Source: an uncultured Anaeromyxobacter sp. (GTDB lineage Bacteria; Myxococcota; Myxococcia; Myxococcales; Anaeromyxobacteraceae). From it: DNA of 64,000 bases. Below the pieces are notes generated by a model. It was not told the DNA's origin, searched no databases, and worked only from the letters and a program-made list of their open reading frames with translations. The stretch is from contig CAIVAR010000025.1 in NCBI GenBank assembly GCA_903904005.1, forward strand, positions 36,834 to 100,833, given 5' to 3'. The position numbers and the translations under genes were made by a program. Every line of letters starts with the position of its first letter. The stretch's first letter is position 1. Shown here one piece after another: positions 25,460 through 34,047 of this stretch.

Positions 25460-26581
25460 ATGAAGCCGCAGACGGCGAAGAAGCTGCTCGCGGGCGTCGT
25501 GACGGGGCTCGTCGGCGCCGTCGTGGGGGTGGCCCTGGCCAGGCTGGGCGGAGGGGAGGCACCCCGGGGCGCGAACCTCTCCGCGGGCGAGAAGATCGCC
25601 CGGGTCCTCCTGGGCGGATTCGGGATCTGGCTCGCGCTCGCCGTCCATGAGGCCGGGCACCTCGCCGGCGGCCTCTCGCAGGGGTTCCGCTTCGTCTTCC
25701 TCGCGGCCGGGGCCCTGTGGGTGGAGCGCGGGGAGCGCGGGATCGCGCTCCGGTTCAACCGGACCCTGCAGACCTGGGGCGGGATGGCCGCCGCGATGCC
25801 GCCGGACGATCGGGACCTCCGGCGCCGCTTCTCGGTCATGGTGGCGGGCGGTCCGCTGGCGAGCCTGCTCCTCGCGCTCGCCGGCTGGGCGGCATGGGCC
25901 ATGCTGCCCCTCGGGCTCCCTCGCTTCCTCGCCGGGGTGACCGCGATCGCCTCGACCGGGTTCTTCCTGGCCACCGCGCAGCCGTTCGGTGCGGGCGGCG
26001 GCTTCGCCTCGGACGGCGGGCGGCTCCTGCGGCTGTGGCGGAAGGGTCCCGTCGGCGAACGGGAGGTGGCCATGCTGGCCCTGACCGCGGCCAGCGCTGG
26101 CGGCGCACGTCCCCGGGACTGGGCGCCGGCCATCGTCGACGCGGCGCTGCTCCCCGCCGACGGTTCGGTCATGGAACTGGTCGCCCACGTCTACGCGTCG
26201 TCGCGGGCGTCGGACACCGGCGACGCGGCGACGGCCGAGGTCCACCTCGCGAGGGCCATCGAGCTGGGGCGTGACCTGAGCCCGATGCTCCGTTCGCTCG
26301 TCGCCGCCGAGGCCGCCTGGCTCCGCGCCTCGAGAGGGGACGTGGAGGGTGCGCGGGCGCTGCTCGCCGAGGCCGACGGGCCGTTCGTGGAGCGCCATGC
26401 CCTGCACCGGGCCCGGGCGGCGGTGCTGCGGGCCGAGGGGGATCTCGCCGGCGCGCGTGCGGAGGCGGAGGCGGGGCTGGCGGCCCTCGGGAAGACCCGC
26501 TTCGGCAAGGCGTCGGCGCGGGACCGGGAGCTGCTCGAGGAACTGCGCGGGGACGTGGCGGCGGGCATTCACGTTCCGTGA
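25460..26581 (+). CDS. M50-type membrane zinc metallopeptidase with helical C-terminal region
   Basis: 373 residues. A transmembrane segment at about 9-27 is followed by a hydrophobic helix carrying VHEAGH at 62-67, the zinc-binding HExxH of intramembrane site-2 proteases. The second motif FASDGGRLLRL supplies the third ligand Asp. No PDZ domain is seen. The C-terminal third is a TPR-like helical array (ATAEVHLARAIELGRDL, GDLAGARAEAEAGLAAL). It lies 17 bases after the second POT gene. Confidence 0.82.
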   Translation: MKPQTAKKLLAGVVTGLVGAVVGVALARLGGGEAPRGANLSAGEKIARVLLGGFGIWLALAVHEAGHLAGGLSQGFRFVFLAAGALWVERGERGIALRFNRTLQTWGGMAAAMPPDDRDLRRRFSVMVAGGPLASLLLALAGWAAWAMLPLGLPRFLAGVTAIASTGFFLATAQPFGAGGGFASDGGRLLRLWRKGPVGEREVAMLALTAASAGGARPRDWAPAIVDAALLPADGSVMELVAHVYASSRASDTGDAATAEVHLARAIELGRDLSPMLRSLVAAEAAWLRASRGDVEGARALLAEADGPFVERHALHRARAAVLRAEGDLAGARAEAEAGLAALGKTRFGKASARDRELLEELRGDVAAGIHVP

Positions 26582-26833
26582 CGAAAGGTGCCGGCCGTTC
26601 CGCGGACCCAGCGGCCAGATGGGGCGTAAGCAAACGCTGTATTGACGCCAATTCCGTGTCGATCGCCTGCGGCGGCGAAGGCGTCGCGAGAAGGGTGTCG
26701 CCGCATCGCAGCGGCCCCGCTGGCGCGCTCCCGTGACGTCCGGCGAGGTTCGCGATCCCCGCGCGGGAAATCGTGCTGGAGGCCGATCTCGTGCGTTCCA
26801 CGAGGCCGGAAATTCGCGTGAGACACTCTCCCC
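26582..26833. other. 252-base gap upstream of HNH gene
   Basis: Non-coding on both strands as far as I can tell, with lower GC than the flanks near 26635-26660. I see no convincing promoter, terminator or RNA gene. It separates the housekeeping block from the HNH gene. Confidence 0.5.
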
Positions 26834-28063
26834 ATGCGCGACGACACCCTCCTCGAGGCCCGAACCTTCCACGCCCGGCTCGTCGTCCTCCTCCGGGCCG
26901 AGTTCACCTGCCTCGCCGATTTCCTCGTGGCCCTGGCCGAGTTCGACCGGCGAAGGCTCTTTCGACACCTGGGGCACGCCGACCTCTTCTCCTACCTCCA
27001 CCAGGGCTTGAAGCTCTCCCGCGCGGCGGCCCATCACCGTCGCGCCGCAGCCTGGCTCGTGGAGCGATTCCCCGAGGTGCTGGTTCCGATCCGGGAGGGG
27101 AAGCTGTGCTTCACCACGGCGGCGGTGCTGGCTTCCGTGGCGACGGAGGAGAACCTGGTCACGGTGCTCCCGCGGTTCTTCGGCCTGTCCAAGCAGGAGG
27201 CCCTGGAACTCGCAGCGGAACTGAAGCCCCGGCCGGTGGTGCCGACGCGGACGGTGGTGACCCGGGTCGAGACGGTTCGGCCTGGCGAGACGGTCGGGCA
27301 GGTGAAGGGGAGTGTTCCGGAAATTCGCCCAGGCGAACTTTGCCTGCCTCGAAGGGAGGAGGTCCGGACCCGGGTCGAACCGATGACCGCCGTCGCGAGC
27401 CGCATCCACCTCACGGTCTCCCGGAACTTCCTGCCGCTGCTCCGGAGGGCGAAGGCCGGCGAATCGCACCGCAACCCCGGAGCGACCGACGAGCAGGTGC
27501 TCACCGCCGCGCTCGAGGCGCTCCTCGAGAAGCAGGCGAGGCGGAAGGCTTGCGTCCCGGCCCGGGTGAAGCGAGCGGTTGTCGAGCGGGACCAGGGAAA
27601 GTGCCAGTGGAAGCTCGCCGACGGCGGGATCTGCGGTGCCACGGTGCGGCTGGAGGTGGACCACGTTCAGCCGCGCGGGAAGGGCGGTCCGTCGACGTTC
27701 GACAATTGCCGGCTCCTCTGCAGGTCGCACAACATCGAGGCTGCGCGGGAGGCCTACGGGGACGCGCACATGGATCTGTTCGTGGCGAGGGAGGAGGTCG
27801 CGCCGTACGGGCCCCTCGACAATCCGGTCGTGCACCCGCCCGCCTCCGCGGTAGGTTGCCGCCCATGCTCTGGAAGGAAACCGCCGCGGTCCGGCTCCTC
27901 AGCCTGCGCATCCCGCTCCTGCTCTTCGTGGGCCCCCGGGTCCTCGCGCTCGACGACGAGGGCGCGGCCGTGGGCGTGCCGCTCGGCTGGCGGACCAGGA
28001 ACCACGTCGGGTCGATGTACGTCGGCACCATGGCCGCCGCGGCCGACCTGGCGAGCGGGATGA
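26834..28063 (+). CDS. HNH endonuclease-domain protein, C-terminus runs into next gene
   Basis: 409 residues as read. The N-terminal half is helical (LFRHLGHADLFSYLHQGLKLSRAAAHHRRAAAW), like the DUF222-type domain that precedes many multi-copy HNH proteins. An HNH domain follows at about 250-300: CQWKLADGGICGA, VDHVQPRGKGG and NCRLLCRSHN. After about residue 337 the frame lies over the following DUF4442 gene and reads Ser/Arg/Pro-rich shadow sequence for about 70 residues. The natural stop has therefore probably been lost by a small frameshift near 27840. The cellular role of this family is unclear. Confidence 0.75.
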   Translation: MRDDTLLEARTFHARLVVLLRAEFTCLADFLVALAEFDRRRLFRHLGHADLFSYLHQGLKLSRAAAHHRRAAAWLVERFPEVLVPIREGKLCFTTAAVLASVATEENLVTVLPRFFGLSKQEALELAAELKPRPVVPTRTVVTRVETVRPGETVGQVKGSVPEIRPGELCLPRREEVRTRVEPMTAVASRIHLTVSRNFLPLLRRAKAGESHRNPGATDEQVLTAALEALLEKQARRKACVPARVKRAVVERDQGKCQWKLADGGICGATVRLEVDHVQPRGKGGPSTFDNCRLLCRSHNIEAAREAYGDAHMDLFVAREEVAPYGPLDNPVVHPPASAVGCRPCSGRKPPRSGSSACASRSCSSWAPGSSRSTTRARPWACRSAGGPGTTSGRCTSAPWPPRPTWRAG

Positions 28064-28332
28064 ACGCCTTCTCCCTCATCCGCTCCCGGTTCCGCCGGGT
28101 GGTCCCGGTCTTCAAGTTCGCGAACATGGAGTTCCTGAAGCGCGCCGACGGGTACACGGTCTTCCGTACCCGGGACGGCCGGAGGATCGCCGCCGCCATG
28201 GAGGAGACCGTGCGCACCGGGGAGCGGGTCACCCTCCCGGTGGAGGTGGTGGCGACGGTGCCGAGCCGCTACGGCGACGAGCCGGTGGCGCGCTTCACGA
28301 TGGGGCTGTCGATCAAGGAGCGGAAGGCGTAG
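27865..28332 (+). CDS. DUF4442 hot-dog-fold protein (thioesterase-like)
   Basis: 155 residues. LGWRTRNHVGSMYVGTMAAAADLASG is the hot-dog helix region of DUF4442, related to acyl-CoA thioesterases. KFANMEFLKRADGYTVFR and VARFTMGLSIKERK form the other strands. It overlaps the read-through tail of the HNH gene by 199 bases in another frame. No strong ribosome site is seen before ATG 27865. Ends 12 bases from the convergent acyl-CoA dehydrogenase. Confidence 0.85.
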   Translation: MLWKETAAVRLLSLRIPLLLFVGPRVLALDDEGAAVGVPLGWRTRNHVGSMYVGTMAAAADLASGMNAFSLIRSRFRRVVPVFKFANMEFLKRADGYTVFRTRDGRRIAAAMEETVRTGERVTLPVEVVATVPSRYGDEPVARFTMGLSIKERKA

Positions 28333-28343
28333 CGCCGTCGCCG

Positions 28344-29519
28344 TCAGCGGAACGCCTGGATCCCCGTCACCGCCTCGCCGATGACGAGGGTGTGCATCTC
28401 GTGGGTCCCCTCGTAGGTGTAGACGCTCTCGAGGTTCGCCATGTGGCGCATGATCGGGTACTCGCCGAGGATGCCGTTGGCGCCCAGGATGGTCCGGGCG
28501 CGGGAGCAGATCTCTCGGGCCACCGAGACGTTGTTCATCTTGGCCATGGAGATCTGGGCCGGCGTGACCGTGCCCGCGTCCTTGCGGCGCGCCACATGGA
28601 GCGCGAGGAGCTGCCCCTTCGAGAGCTCGGTCACCATCCAGGCGAGCTTCTCCTGGGTGAGCTGGAAGCCGGCGATGGGGCGGTCGAACTGGGTGCGCCC
28701 CACGGCGTAGTCGAGCGCGCAGGCGTAGCAGGCCTCGGCCGCACCGAGCACGCCCCAGGCGATGCCGAAGCGGGCCTGGTTGAGGCAGCCGAGCGGACCC
28801 TTCAAGCCCTTCACCCCGGGCAACAGGCTCCGCTCCTCGTCCACCAGCACGTCGTCGAGGACCAGCTCGGAGGTGACCGAGGCGCGCAGCGACCACTTCC
28901 CCTTCATCTCCGGCGCCGAGAACCCCGGCGTGCCCTTCTCGACGAGGAAGCCGCGGATGCCGTCGTCGGCGCGGGCCCACACCACCGCCACGTCGGCCAC
29001 CGAGCCGTTCGTGATCCACATCTTCGAGCCGTTCAGGCGCCAGCGGCTCCCCTCGCGCACCGCGCGGGTGCGCATGCCGGCCGGGTTGGAGCCGAAGTCG
29101 GGCTCGGTGAGGCCGAAGCAGCCGATGGCCTCCCCGCGGGCGAGGCGCGGCAGCCAGTGGTCCTTCTGCGCCTCCGAGCCGTAGGCGAAGATCGGGTACA
29201 TGACGAGCGAGCCCTGCACCGACGCGAAGCTGCGCAGCGCCGAGTCACCCCGCTCGAGCTCGTACATGAGCAGGCCGTAGGCGGCGCTCGAGAGCCCGGC
29301 GCAGCCGTAGCGGGCGGGGAGGGTGGGGCCGAGGAAGCCGAGCTCCCCCATGGGGCCGACGAGCGCCGACGGGAAGGTCTGCTCCTGGGCGTGCCGCTCG
29401 ATCACCGGCAGCACGGCCTCGTTCACGAACTGCCGGGCCTGGACCTGCACCATCCGCTCCTCCTCGGTGAGGAGCTCCCGCAGCCCGAGGAAGTCGGTCA
29501 TCGAGGTCGACGTGGTCAT
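28344..29519 (-). CDS. gcdH: Glutaryl-CoA dehydrogenase-like acyl-CoA dehydrogenase
   Basis: 391 residues. The C-terminus TYEGTHEMHTLVIGEAVTGIQAF, with catalytic Glu in YEGT, and GCFGLTEPDFGSNPAGM are characteristic of glutaryl-CoA dehydrogenase. That enzyme oxidises and decarboxylates glutaryl-CoA to crotonyl-CoA in lysine, tryptophan or aromatic degradation. RGFLVEKGTPGFSAPEMKGKWSLRAS also fits. It stands alone on its strand, with the quinone-oxidoreductase gene divergent 114 bases away. Confidence 0.88.
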   Translation of the reverse strand: MTTSTSMTDFLGLRELLTEEERMVQVQARQFVNEAVLPVIERHAQEQTFPSALVGPMGELGFLGPTLPARYGCAGLSSAAYGLLMYELERGDSALRSFASVQGSLVMYPIFAYGSEAQKDHWLPRLARGEAIGCFGLTEPDFGSNPAGMRTRAVREGSRWRLNGSKMWITNGSVADVAVVWARADDGIRGFLVEKGTPGFSAPEMKGKWSLRASVTSELVLDDVLVDEERSLLPGVKGLKGPLGCLNQARFGIAWGVLGAAEACYACALDYAVGRTQFDRPIAGFQLTQEKLAWMVTELSKGQLLALHVARRKDAGTVTPAQISMAKMNNVSVAREICSRARTILGANGILGEYPIMRHMANLESVYTYEGTHEMHTLVIGEAVTGIQAFR

Positions 29520-29633
29520 GGTCCCTCCGCCCGGCGGTCCGGCGCGAGCCTAGCAGATCGGGAAACCGCGTTGTGACGGGCGCACCGCGCGTGATACCGT
29601 CCGCCCACTCGCCTCGCCCCGCGAGACCCGCAC

Positions 29634-30617
29634 GTGCGCGCACTCCTCTGCACCGAACCCGGCCCGGTCTCGAACCTCCGGGTCGTGGAACTCCCCGATC
29701 CGGTCGCCCGGGAAGGCGAGGTGCTCGTCCGGGTCCTCGCGGCGGGCCTCAACTACCCGGACGGCCTCATGGTCCAGGGGAAGTACCAGGTCCGGCCGCC
29801 GCTCCCATTCGTCCCCGGCATGGAGCTCGCCGGCGTGGTGGAGGCGGTCGGCGCGGGGGTGGACGGCTTCGCTCCCGGCGACACCGTCATGGCGAGCACC
29901 ACCACGGGGGCCTTCGCCGAGCGCTGCGCCGTGCCGGCCGCGCAGGTCCTCCACCGCCCGGCCTCGCTCCCGGCCGACCTGGCCGCCGCGTCGCTCCTCA
30001 GCTACGGGACCACGCTCCACGCCCTCGAGGACCGGGCCCGGCTTCGCCCCGGAGAGACCCTGCTCGTGCTCGGCGCCGGAGGCGGCGTGGGCACGGCGGC
30101 GGTGGGCATCGGCAAGCTCCTCGGCGCGAAGGTCGTCGCCGCGGCCTCCTCGCCGGAGCGGCTCGACCTCTGCCGGCGGCTCGGCGCCGACTTCACCATC
30201 GACTACGCCGCCGAGGACCTCAAGGAGCGCGTGAAGGCCCTCACCCAGGGTCGAGGGGTCGACGTGGTCTACGACCCGGTGGGCGGTGCCCTCTCCGAGG
30301 CCGCGCTCCGCGCCACCGCCTGGAGCGGGCGCTTCCTCGTCATCGGGTTCGCCTCCGGCGAGATCCCGCGCATCCCACTCAACCTGGTGCTGCTCGGCGC
30401 CCGCTCCATCCTGGGCGTCTTCTGGGGCGACTGGTCCCGGCGCGAACCCCGCAAGAGCGCCGACGAGCTCTCCCGCGTCGCCGCCTGGATCTGCGAGAAG
30501 CGGCTCTCGCCGGTGGTGACGGCACGGCTCGACCTCGCCGCCGTGCCCGCGGCCCTCGAGGACCTGCTCGCGCGCCGGGTCCACGGAAAGCTCGTCGTCC
30601 TCCCCGGCGGCCCGTGA
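29634..30617 (+). CDS. NADPH:quinone oxidoreductase-like medium-chain reductase
   Basis: 327 residues of the zinc-independent MDR family: LNYPDGLMVQGKYQ, PFVPGMELAGVVEAVG, the nucleotide motif LVLGAGGGVGTAAVGIGKLLGA, and AAEDLKERVKALTQGRGVDVVYDPVGG. Zinc ligands are absent, as expected for quinone or acryloyl-CoA reductases. Overlaps the thioesterase start by 4 bases. Confidence 0.88.
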   Translation: MRALLCTEPGPVSNLRVVELPDPVAREGEVLVRVLAAGLNYPDGLMVQGKYQVRPPLPFVPGMELAGVVEAVGAGVDGFAPGDTVMASTTTGAFAERCAVPAAQVLHRPASLPADLAAASLLSYGTTLHALEDRARLRPGETLLVLGAGGGVGTAAVGIGKLLGAKVVAAASSPERLDLCRRLGADFTIDYAAEDLKERVKALTQGRGVDVVYDPVGGALSEAALRATAWSGRFLVIGFASGEIPRIPLNLVLLGARSILGVFWGDWSRREPRKSADELSRVAAWICEKRLSPVVTARLDLAAVPAALEDLLARRVHGKLVVLPGGP

Positions 30618-31003
30618 CCCTCTCCGAGCTCATCGGGCGGCCGGTGCCCTTCGCCGAGTTCCTCGGCATCCGCATCGCGTCGCTCGAGCCGGGCGCGGCG
30701 CGCCTGCAGCTGACGCTCCGCCCGGAGCTCCTGAACAGCCACCACGGTGCCCACGGGGGCGTGGTCATGGCGCTCGCCGACGTGGCGCTGGCCGTCGCCG
30801 CCATCGCCCGCGACGGGACGGCCAAGGGGGCCTACACGGTGGATCTGTCGGTGAGCTTCCTCGGTCCGGGGAAGGGAACGCTCGTGGCCGAGGGGCGCTG
30901 CCTGCGGCTCGGGAAGTCGCTCGCCTTCTCGGAGGGCGAGGTCCGCGACGAGCAGGGCGAGCTCGTCGCGAAGGCCATCGGGACCTTCAAGCTGAAGCGG
31001 TGA
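30614..31003 (+). CDS. PaaI-family hot-dog thioesterase
   Basis: 129 residues from GTG 30614. LNSHHGAHGGVVMALADVALAVAA is the PaaI/hydroxyphenylacetyl-CoA thioesterase catalytic helix region (H-G-G), and VDLSVSFLGPGKGTLVAEG follows. Likely releases CoA from aryl- or short acyl-CoA. Coupled to the preceding reductase gene by overlap. Confidence 0.9.
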   Translation: MTLSELIGRPVPFAEFLGIRIASLEPGAARLQLTLRPELLNSHHGAHGGVVMALADVALAVAAIARDGTAKGAYTVDLSVSFLGPGKGTLVAEGRCLRLGKSLAFSEGEVRDEQGELVAKAIGTFKLKR

Positions 31004-31020
31004 ACGGCCGTCCGGGCCGG

Positions 31021-31737
31021 TCAGCCGGCGACGAGCCGCCCGCCCCGCAGCTCCGGGACCACGGCCAGGTGGTCCTTCCGCGCCGCCCACGCCACCTCCC
31101 GCTCGAGGCCGCGCTCCCGCATCATCCGCCCCACCCGGCTCTCCGACAGGCAGGCCATGGCGTCGGCGCCGTCGTGGAGCATCCGGGCCGCCCGCGCGGC
31201 GTCGGAGAGCTCCCAGCCCGGGCGCAGCCGGGAGAGGAGCGAGACCAGGTGCCCCGCTCCGTAGAAGTCCTCCAGGTTGAAGGCGTCGACCGAGCCCGAG
31301 CAGACGACGAGGACCGTCTCCCCCTCGGCCCGCTCCACGACCCGCTCCGCCACCGCCGCGCCGTTCGCCAGCGCGGCCGCGTAGACCCGGGCCGCGCCGG
31401 CCGCCTTGTGGATCGCCACCGTGCCGTTCGTCGTCGAGTAGACGAGGGTCTTCCCGGCGAGCGGCAGGTCGAGCAGCGCCAGCGGGGTGGGGTTCGCGAA
31501 CCCGGGCAGGGTCTCGGCGCCGTACTCCCCGGCGAGGACGAAGGCGTCGGGCGGCAGCTTCGCCGCCACGGCCCGGGCCGCGTCGCCGTCCGGCGTGGGG
31601 ACCACCCCGGTGGCGCCGTGGGCGAGGGCCGCGGCGATGCTGGTGGTCGCGAAGAGCACGTCGAGGACCACGACCACCTTGCCCGGCAGCCGCTGCCCGT
31701 CGAGCTCCTCCTTCTTCGCGAGGACGTGGATCTTCAT
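31021..31737 (-). CDS. comB: 2-phosphosulfolactate phosphatase family (ComB)
   Basis: 238 residues from the ATG at 31737. VVVLDVLFATTSIAAALAHGA and TLVYSTTNGTVAI are the ComB signatures, with AGEYGAE and DFYGAGHLVSLL further on. ComB dephosphorylates 2-phosphosulfolactate in coenzyme M biosynthesis in archaea, but many bacteria carry it without that pathway. Here it overlaps the upstream kinase gene by 4 bases and closes an SDR-ACAD-kinase operon. A phosphatase of a phospho-acid linked to that kinase is therefore conceivable. Confidence 0.85.
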   Translation of the reverse strand: MKIHVLAKKEELDGQRLPGKVVVVLDVLFATTSIAAALAHGATGVVPTPDGDAARAVAAKLPPDAFVLAGEYGAETLPGFANPTPLALLDLPLAGKTLVYSTTNGTVAIHKAAGAARVYAAALANGAAVAERVVERAEGETVLVVCSGSVDAFNLEDFYGAGHLVSLLSRLRPGWELSDAARAARMLHDGADAMACLSESRVGRMMRERGLEREVAWAARKDHLAVVPELRGGRLVAG

Positions 31738-32828
31738 CCCAGGTCGTGGATGCGCTGCCTGTCGAGCGCGCGGGAGGCCTGGGTGCCGAGGACGCGCACC
31801 ATCGCGCCGAGGCGCGCGAAGCGGGGGTCGGTCGTGTGTCCGTCGTGGTAGCGGCGGTAGATCTGCTGGACGATCACCGCGAGCTTGAAGAGGGCGAAGA
31901 CGTAGTGGAAGAGGACGTCCCCCACCGCGCGCCCCGAGCGCGCCGCGTAGCGCTCCACCACCTCGCGCCGGCACAGGCTGCCGGGCAGGTGGGTGGGGCC
32001 GAAGGCGGAGGCCAGGAGCTCGGGCGGATCGCCCGGGTCGGTCCAGTAGCCGAGCGCCGTGCCCAGGTCCATGAGCGGATCGCCGATGGTGGCCATCTCC
32101 CAGTCGAGCACCGCCACCACCCGGGACGGGTCGACCGGGTCGAGGACCACGTTGTCGTACTTGTAGTCGTTGTGGACGAGGGTCACGCCACTCTCCGGCG
32201 GCATGTGGGCCGCGGCCCAGGCGGCGGCGGCCTCGATCTCCGGGACCTCGTCGGTCTTCGCGGCGAAGTAGCGCTCCGTCCAGCCCTTCACCTGCCGTGA
32301 CACGTAGCCGGCGGGCTTGCCCAGGGCGGCGAGCGGCGTGCCGGCCACCGGCACGGCGTGGAGGTCGACCAGGTTGTCGACGAGCGCCCCGGAGGTGGCG
32401 CGGAGCAGCTCCGGCCCGAGCGAGAGCCCCGAGCTCGACCCGTCGCCGCGCAGGATGACCCCCTGCACCCGCTCCATCAGATAGAAGCGGGCCCCCAGCA
32501 CCGACTCGTCGTCGCAGAAGGCCAGCGGGCGCGGCGCGCGCGGATAGACGCCCTGCAAGGCCGAGAGCAGGTTCCACTCCCGGGCCATGTCGTGCGCGCT
32601 CTTCACCTTGGCGCCGAAGGGGGCACGGCGCAGCACCGCCTCGTGGTCGCCGATGGCCACGAGGTAGGTGAGGTTCGAGTGCCCCTTGCGGAACTGGCGC
32701 GCGGTGATGGGCCCGCTCTCGCCGGGGAAGGCCTGGAGCAGCGCCGGGCGGATCCGCTCCGGGTCGAAGCGCTCCTCCTCGCGGACCTCGTCCGCCTCGT
32801 CGAGCCGCGGGCGGGGAGCCTCGCTCAC
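31734..32828 (-). CDS. ACAD10/11-type acyl phosphotransferase (APH-fold kinase)
   Basis: 364 residues from GTG 32828. The aminoglycoside-phosphotransferase fold shows FRKGHSNLTYLVAIGDHEAVLRRAP, the catalytic loop LVHNDYKYDNVVLDP and VAVLDWEMATIGDPLMDLG. This matches the N-terminal kinase domain of mammalian ACAD10/ACAD11 and bacterial LvaA-like kinases, which phosphorylate 4-hydroxyacyl-CoA. It overlaps the acyl-CoA dehydrogenase gene by 4 bases, so the fused eukaryotic arrangement is found here as two adjacent genes. Confidence 0.88.
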   Translation of the reverse strand: MSEAPRPRLDEADEVREEERFDPERIRPALLQAFPGESGPITARQFRKGHSNLTYLVAIGDHEAVLRRAPFGAKVKSAHDMAREWNLLSALQGVYPRAPRPLAFCDDESVLGARFYLMERVQGVILRGDGSSSGLSLGPELLRATSGALVDNLVDLHAVPVAGTPLAALGKPAGYVSRQVKGWTERYFAAKTDEVPEIEAAAAWAAAHMPPESGVTLVHNDYKYDNVVLDPVDPSRVVAVLDWEMATIGDPLMDLGTALGYWTDPGDPPELLASAFGPTHLPGSLCRREVVERYAARSGRAVGDVLFHYVFALFKLAVIVQQIYRRYHDGHTTDPRFARLGAMVRVLGTQASRALDRQRIHDLG

Positions 32829-34036
32829 GCCCGGGCCTTCCCCTTGGCGTAGCCTGCCAGGATGCGCTTCGCGACGCTCGAGATGTGCACCTCGTCGGCG
32901 CCGTCGTAGATCCGACCGGCCCGCTCGTGGGCGTACCAGAAGGCGAGCGGGGTGTCGTCGGTCATGCCCAGCGCGCCGAGCGCCTGGATGGCCCGGTCGA
33001 GGACCCGCTGCAGCGTGCGGGCCACCGTGAACTTGATGATGGAGATCTCCTGGCGTGCCGCCGGGGCCCCCTCCCGCTCGATCTTCCAGGCCGCGTGGAG
33101 CACGAGCAGGCGGGCCTGGTCGATCTCGGCCCGGCTCTCGGCGATCCACTGCTGCACCATCTGCCGGTTGCCGAGCACGTCGCCGGGCGCGAGCTGCCGG
33201 GTGGCGGCGTGCTCGCAGAGGATGTCGAAGGCCCGCTCGCAGATGCCGATCCAGCGCATGCAGTGGTGGATGCGCCCGGGGCCGAGCCGGTGCTGGGCCA
33301 GCACGAAGCCGCCGCCCTCCGGGCCGAGCAGGTTGGCGAGGGGCACGCGCGCGCCGTGGTACATGACCTCGCCGTGGCTCTGCCAGTCCGAGCCGCGGTG
33401 CCCCATCACCGAGATGTTGCCGACCAGCTCGAAGCCCGGTGTCCCGCAGGGCACGAGGATCATGCTGGCCCGCTTGTAGGGGTCCTTCTCGGCGGGGTTG
33501 GTGACCGCCATGCAGACCGCGAAGGCGGCGCCGTCGGCCGACGAGGCGAACCACTTGTGGCCGCGGATCACGTACTCGTTCCCCTCCTTCAGCGCGGACG
33601 TGCCCATCCAGACCGGGTTCGAGCCGGCGAACTCGGGCTCGGTCATGGTGAAGCAGCTGCGGATGTCGCCGCGGGAGAGGGGGCGCAGCCAGCGCTCCTT
33701 CTGCTCCTCGGTGCCGTGCTCGAGGATGAGCTCCATGTTCCCGATGTCCGGGGCCTGGACGTTGAAGCAGTAGTGGCCGAGCGGGCTCTTCCCGAGCTCC
33801 TCGGAGAGGTGGGCGAACTCGGTGAGCGGGAGGTGCGCACCGCCGTACTCGGGGGGCATGTGGGCGGCGAAGAGCCCCGTCTCCCGGGCCCGCTCCCGCG
33901 CCAGCCGCAGCTCCGGGAGGATGGCCGCGAACCCGCCGTGCCGGAAGCGAGGCTCCAGCGGGAAGACCTCCTTCCGCATGAATTCCCGCACCAGCCCCTG
34001 GAAGCTCCGCACCCGATCCGACGTCGAGAAGTCCAT
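32825..34036 (-). CDS. Acyl-CoA dehydrogenase, ACAD10/11 partner type
   Basis: 403 residues. CFTMTEPEFAGSNPVWMGTSA (FAD/substrate site), VMGHRGSDWQSHGEV, LGPGRIHHCMRWIGI and the C-terminal YDGADEVHISSVAKRIL fit the ACAD10/11-like branch. There the active-site Glu position of classical ACADs is replaced by a GADE context. With the adjacent kinase it would turn phosphorylated 4-hydroxyacyl-CoA into an enoyl or 3-hydroxy product. The SDR gene ends 11 bases upstream. Confidence 0.9.
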   Translation of the reverse strand: MDFSTSDRVRSFQGLVREFMRKEVFPLEPRFRHGGFAAILPELRLARERARETGLFAAHMPPEYGGAHLPLTEFAHLSEELGKSPLGHYCFNVQAPDIGNMELILEHGTEEQKERWLRPLSRGDIRSCFTMTEPEFAGSNPVWMGTSALKEGNEYVIRGHKWFASSADGAAFAVCMAVTNPAEKDPYKRASMILVPCGTPGFELVGNISVMGHRGSDWQSHGEVMYHGARVPLANLLGPEGGGFVLAQHRLGPGRIHHCMRWIGICERAFDILCEHAATRQLAPGDVLGNRQMVQQWIAESRAEIDQARLLVLHAAWKIEREGAPAARQEISIIKFTVARTLQRVLDRAIQALGALGMTDDTPLAFWYAHERAGRIYDGADEVHISSVAKRILAGYAKGKARA

Positions 34037-34047
34037 CGATTCTCCGT

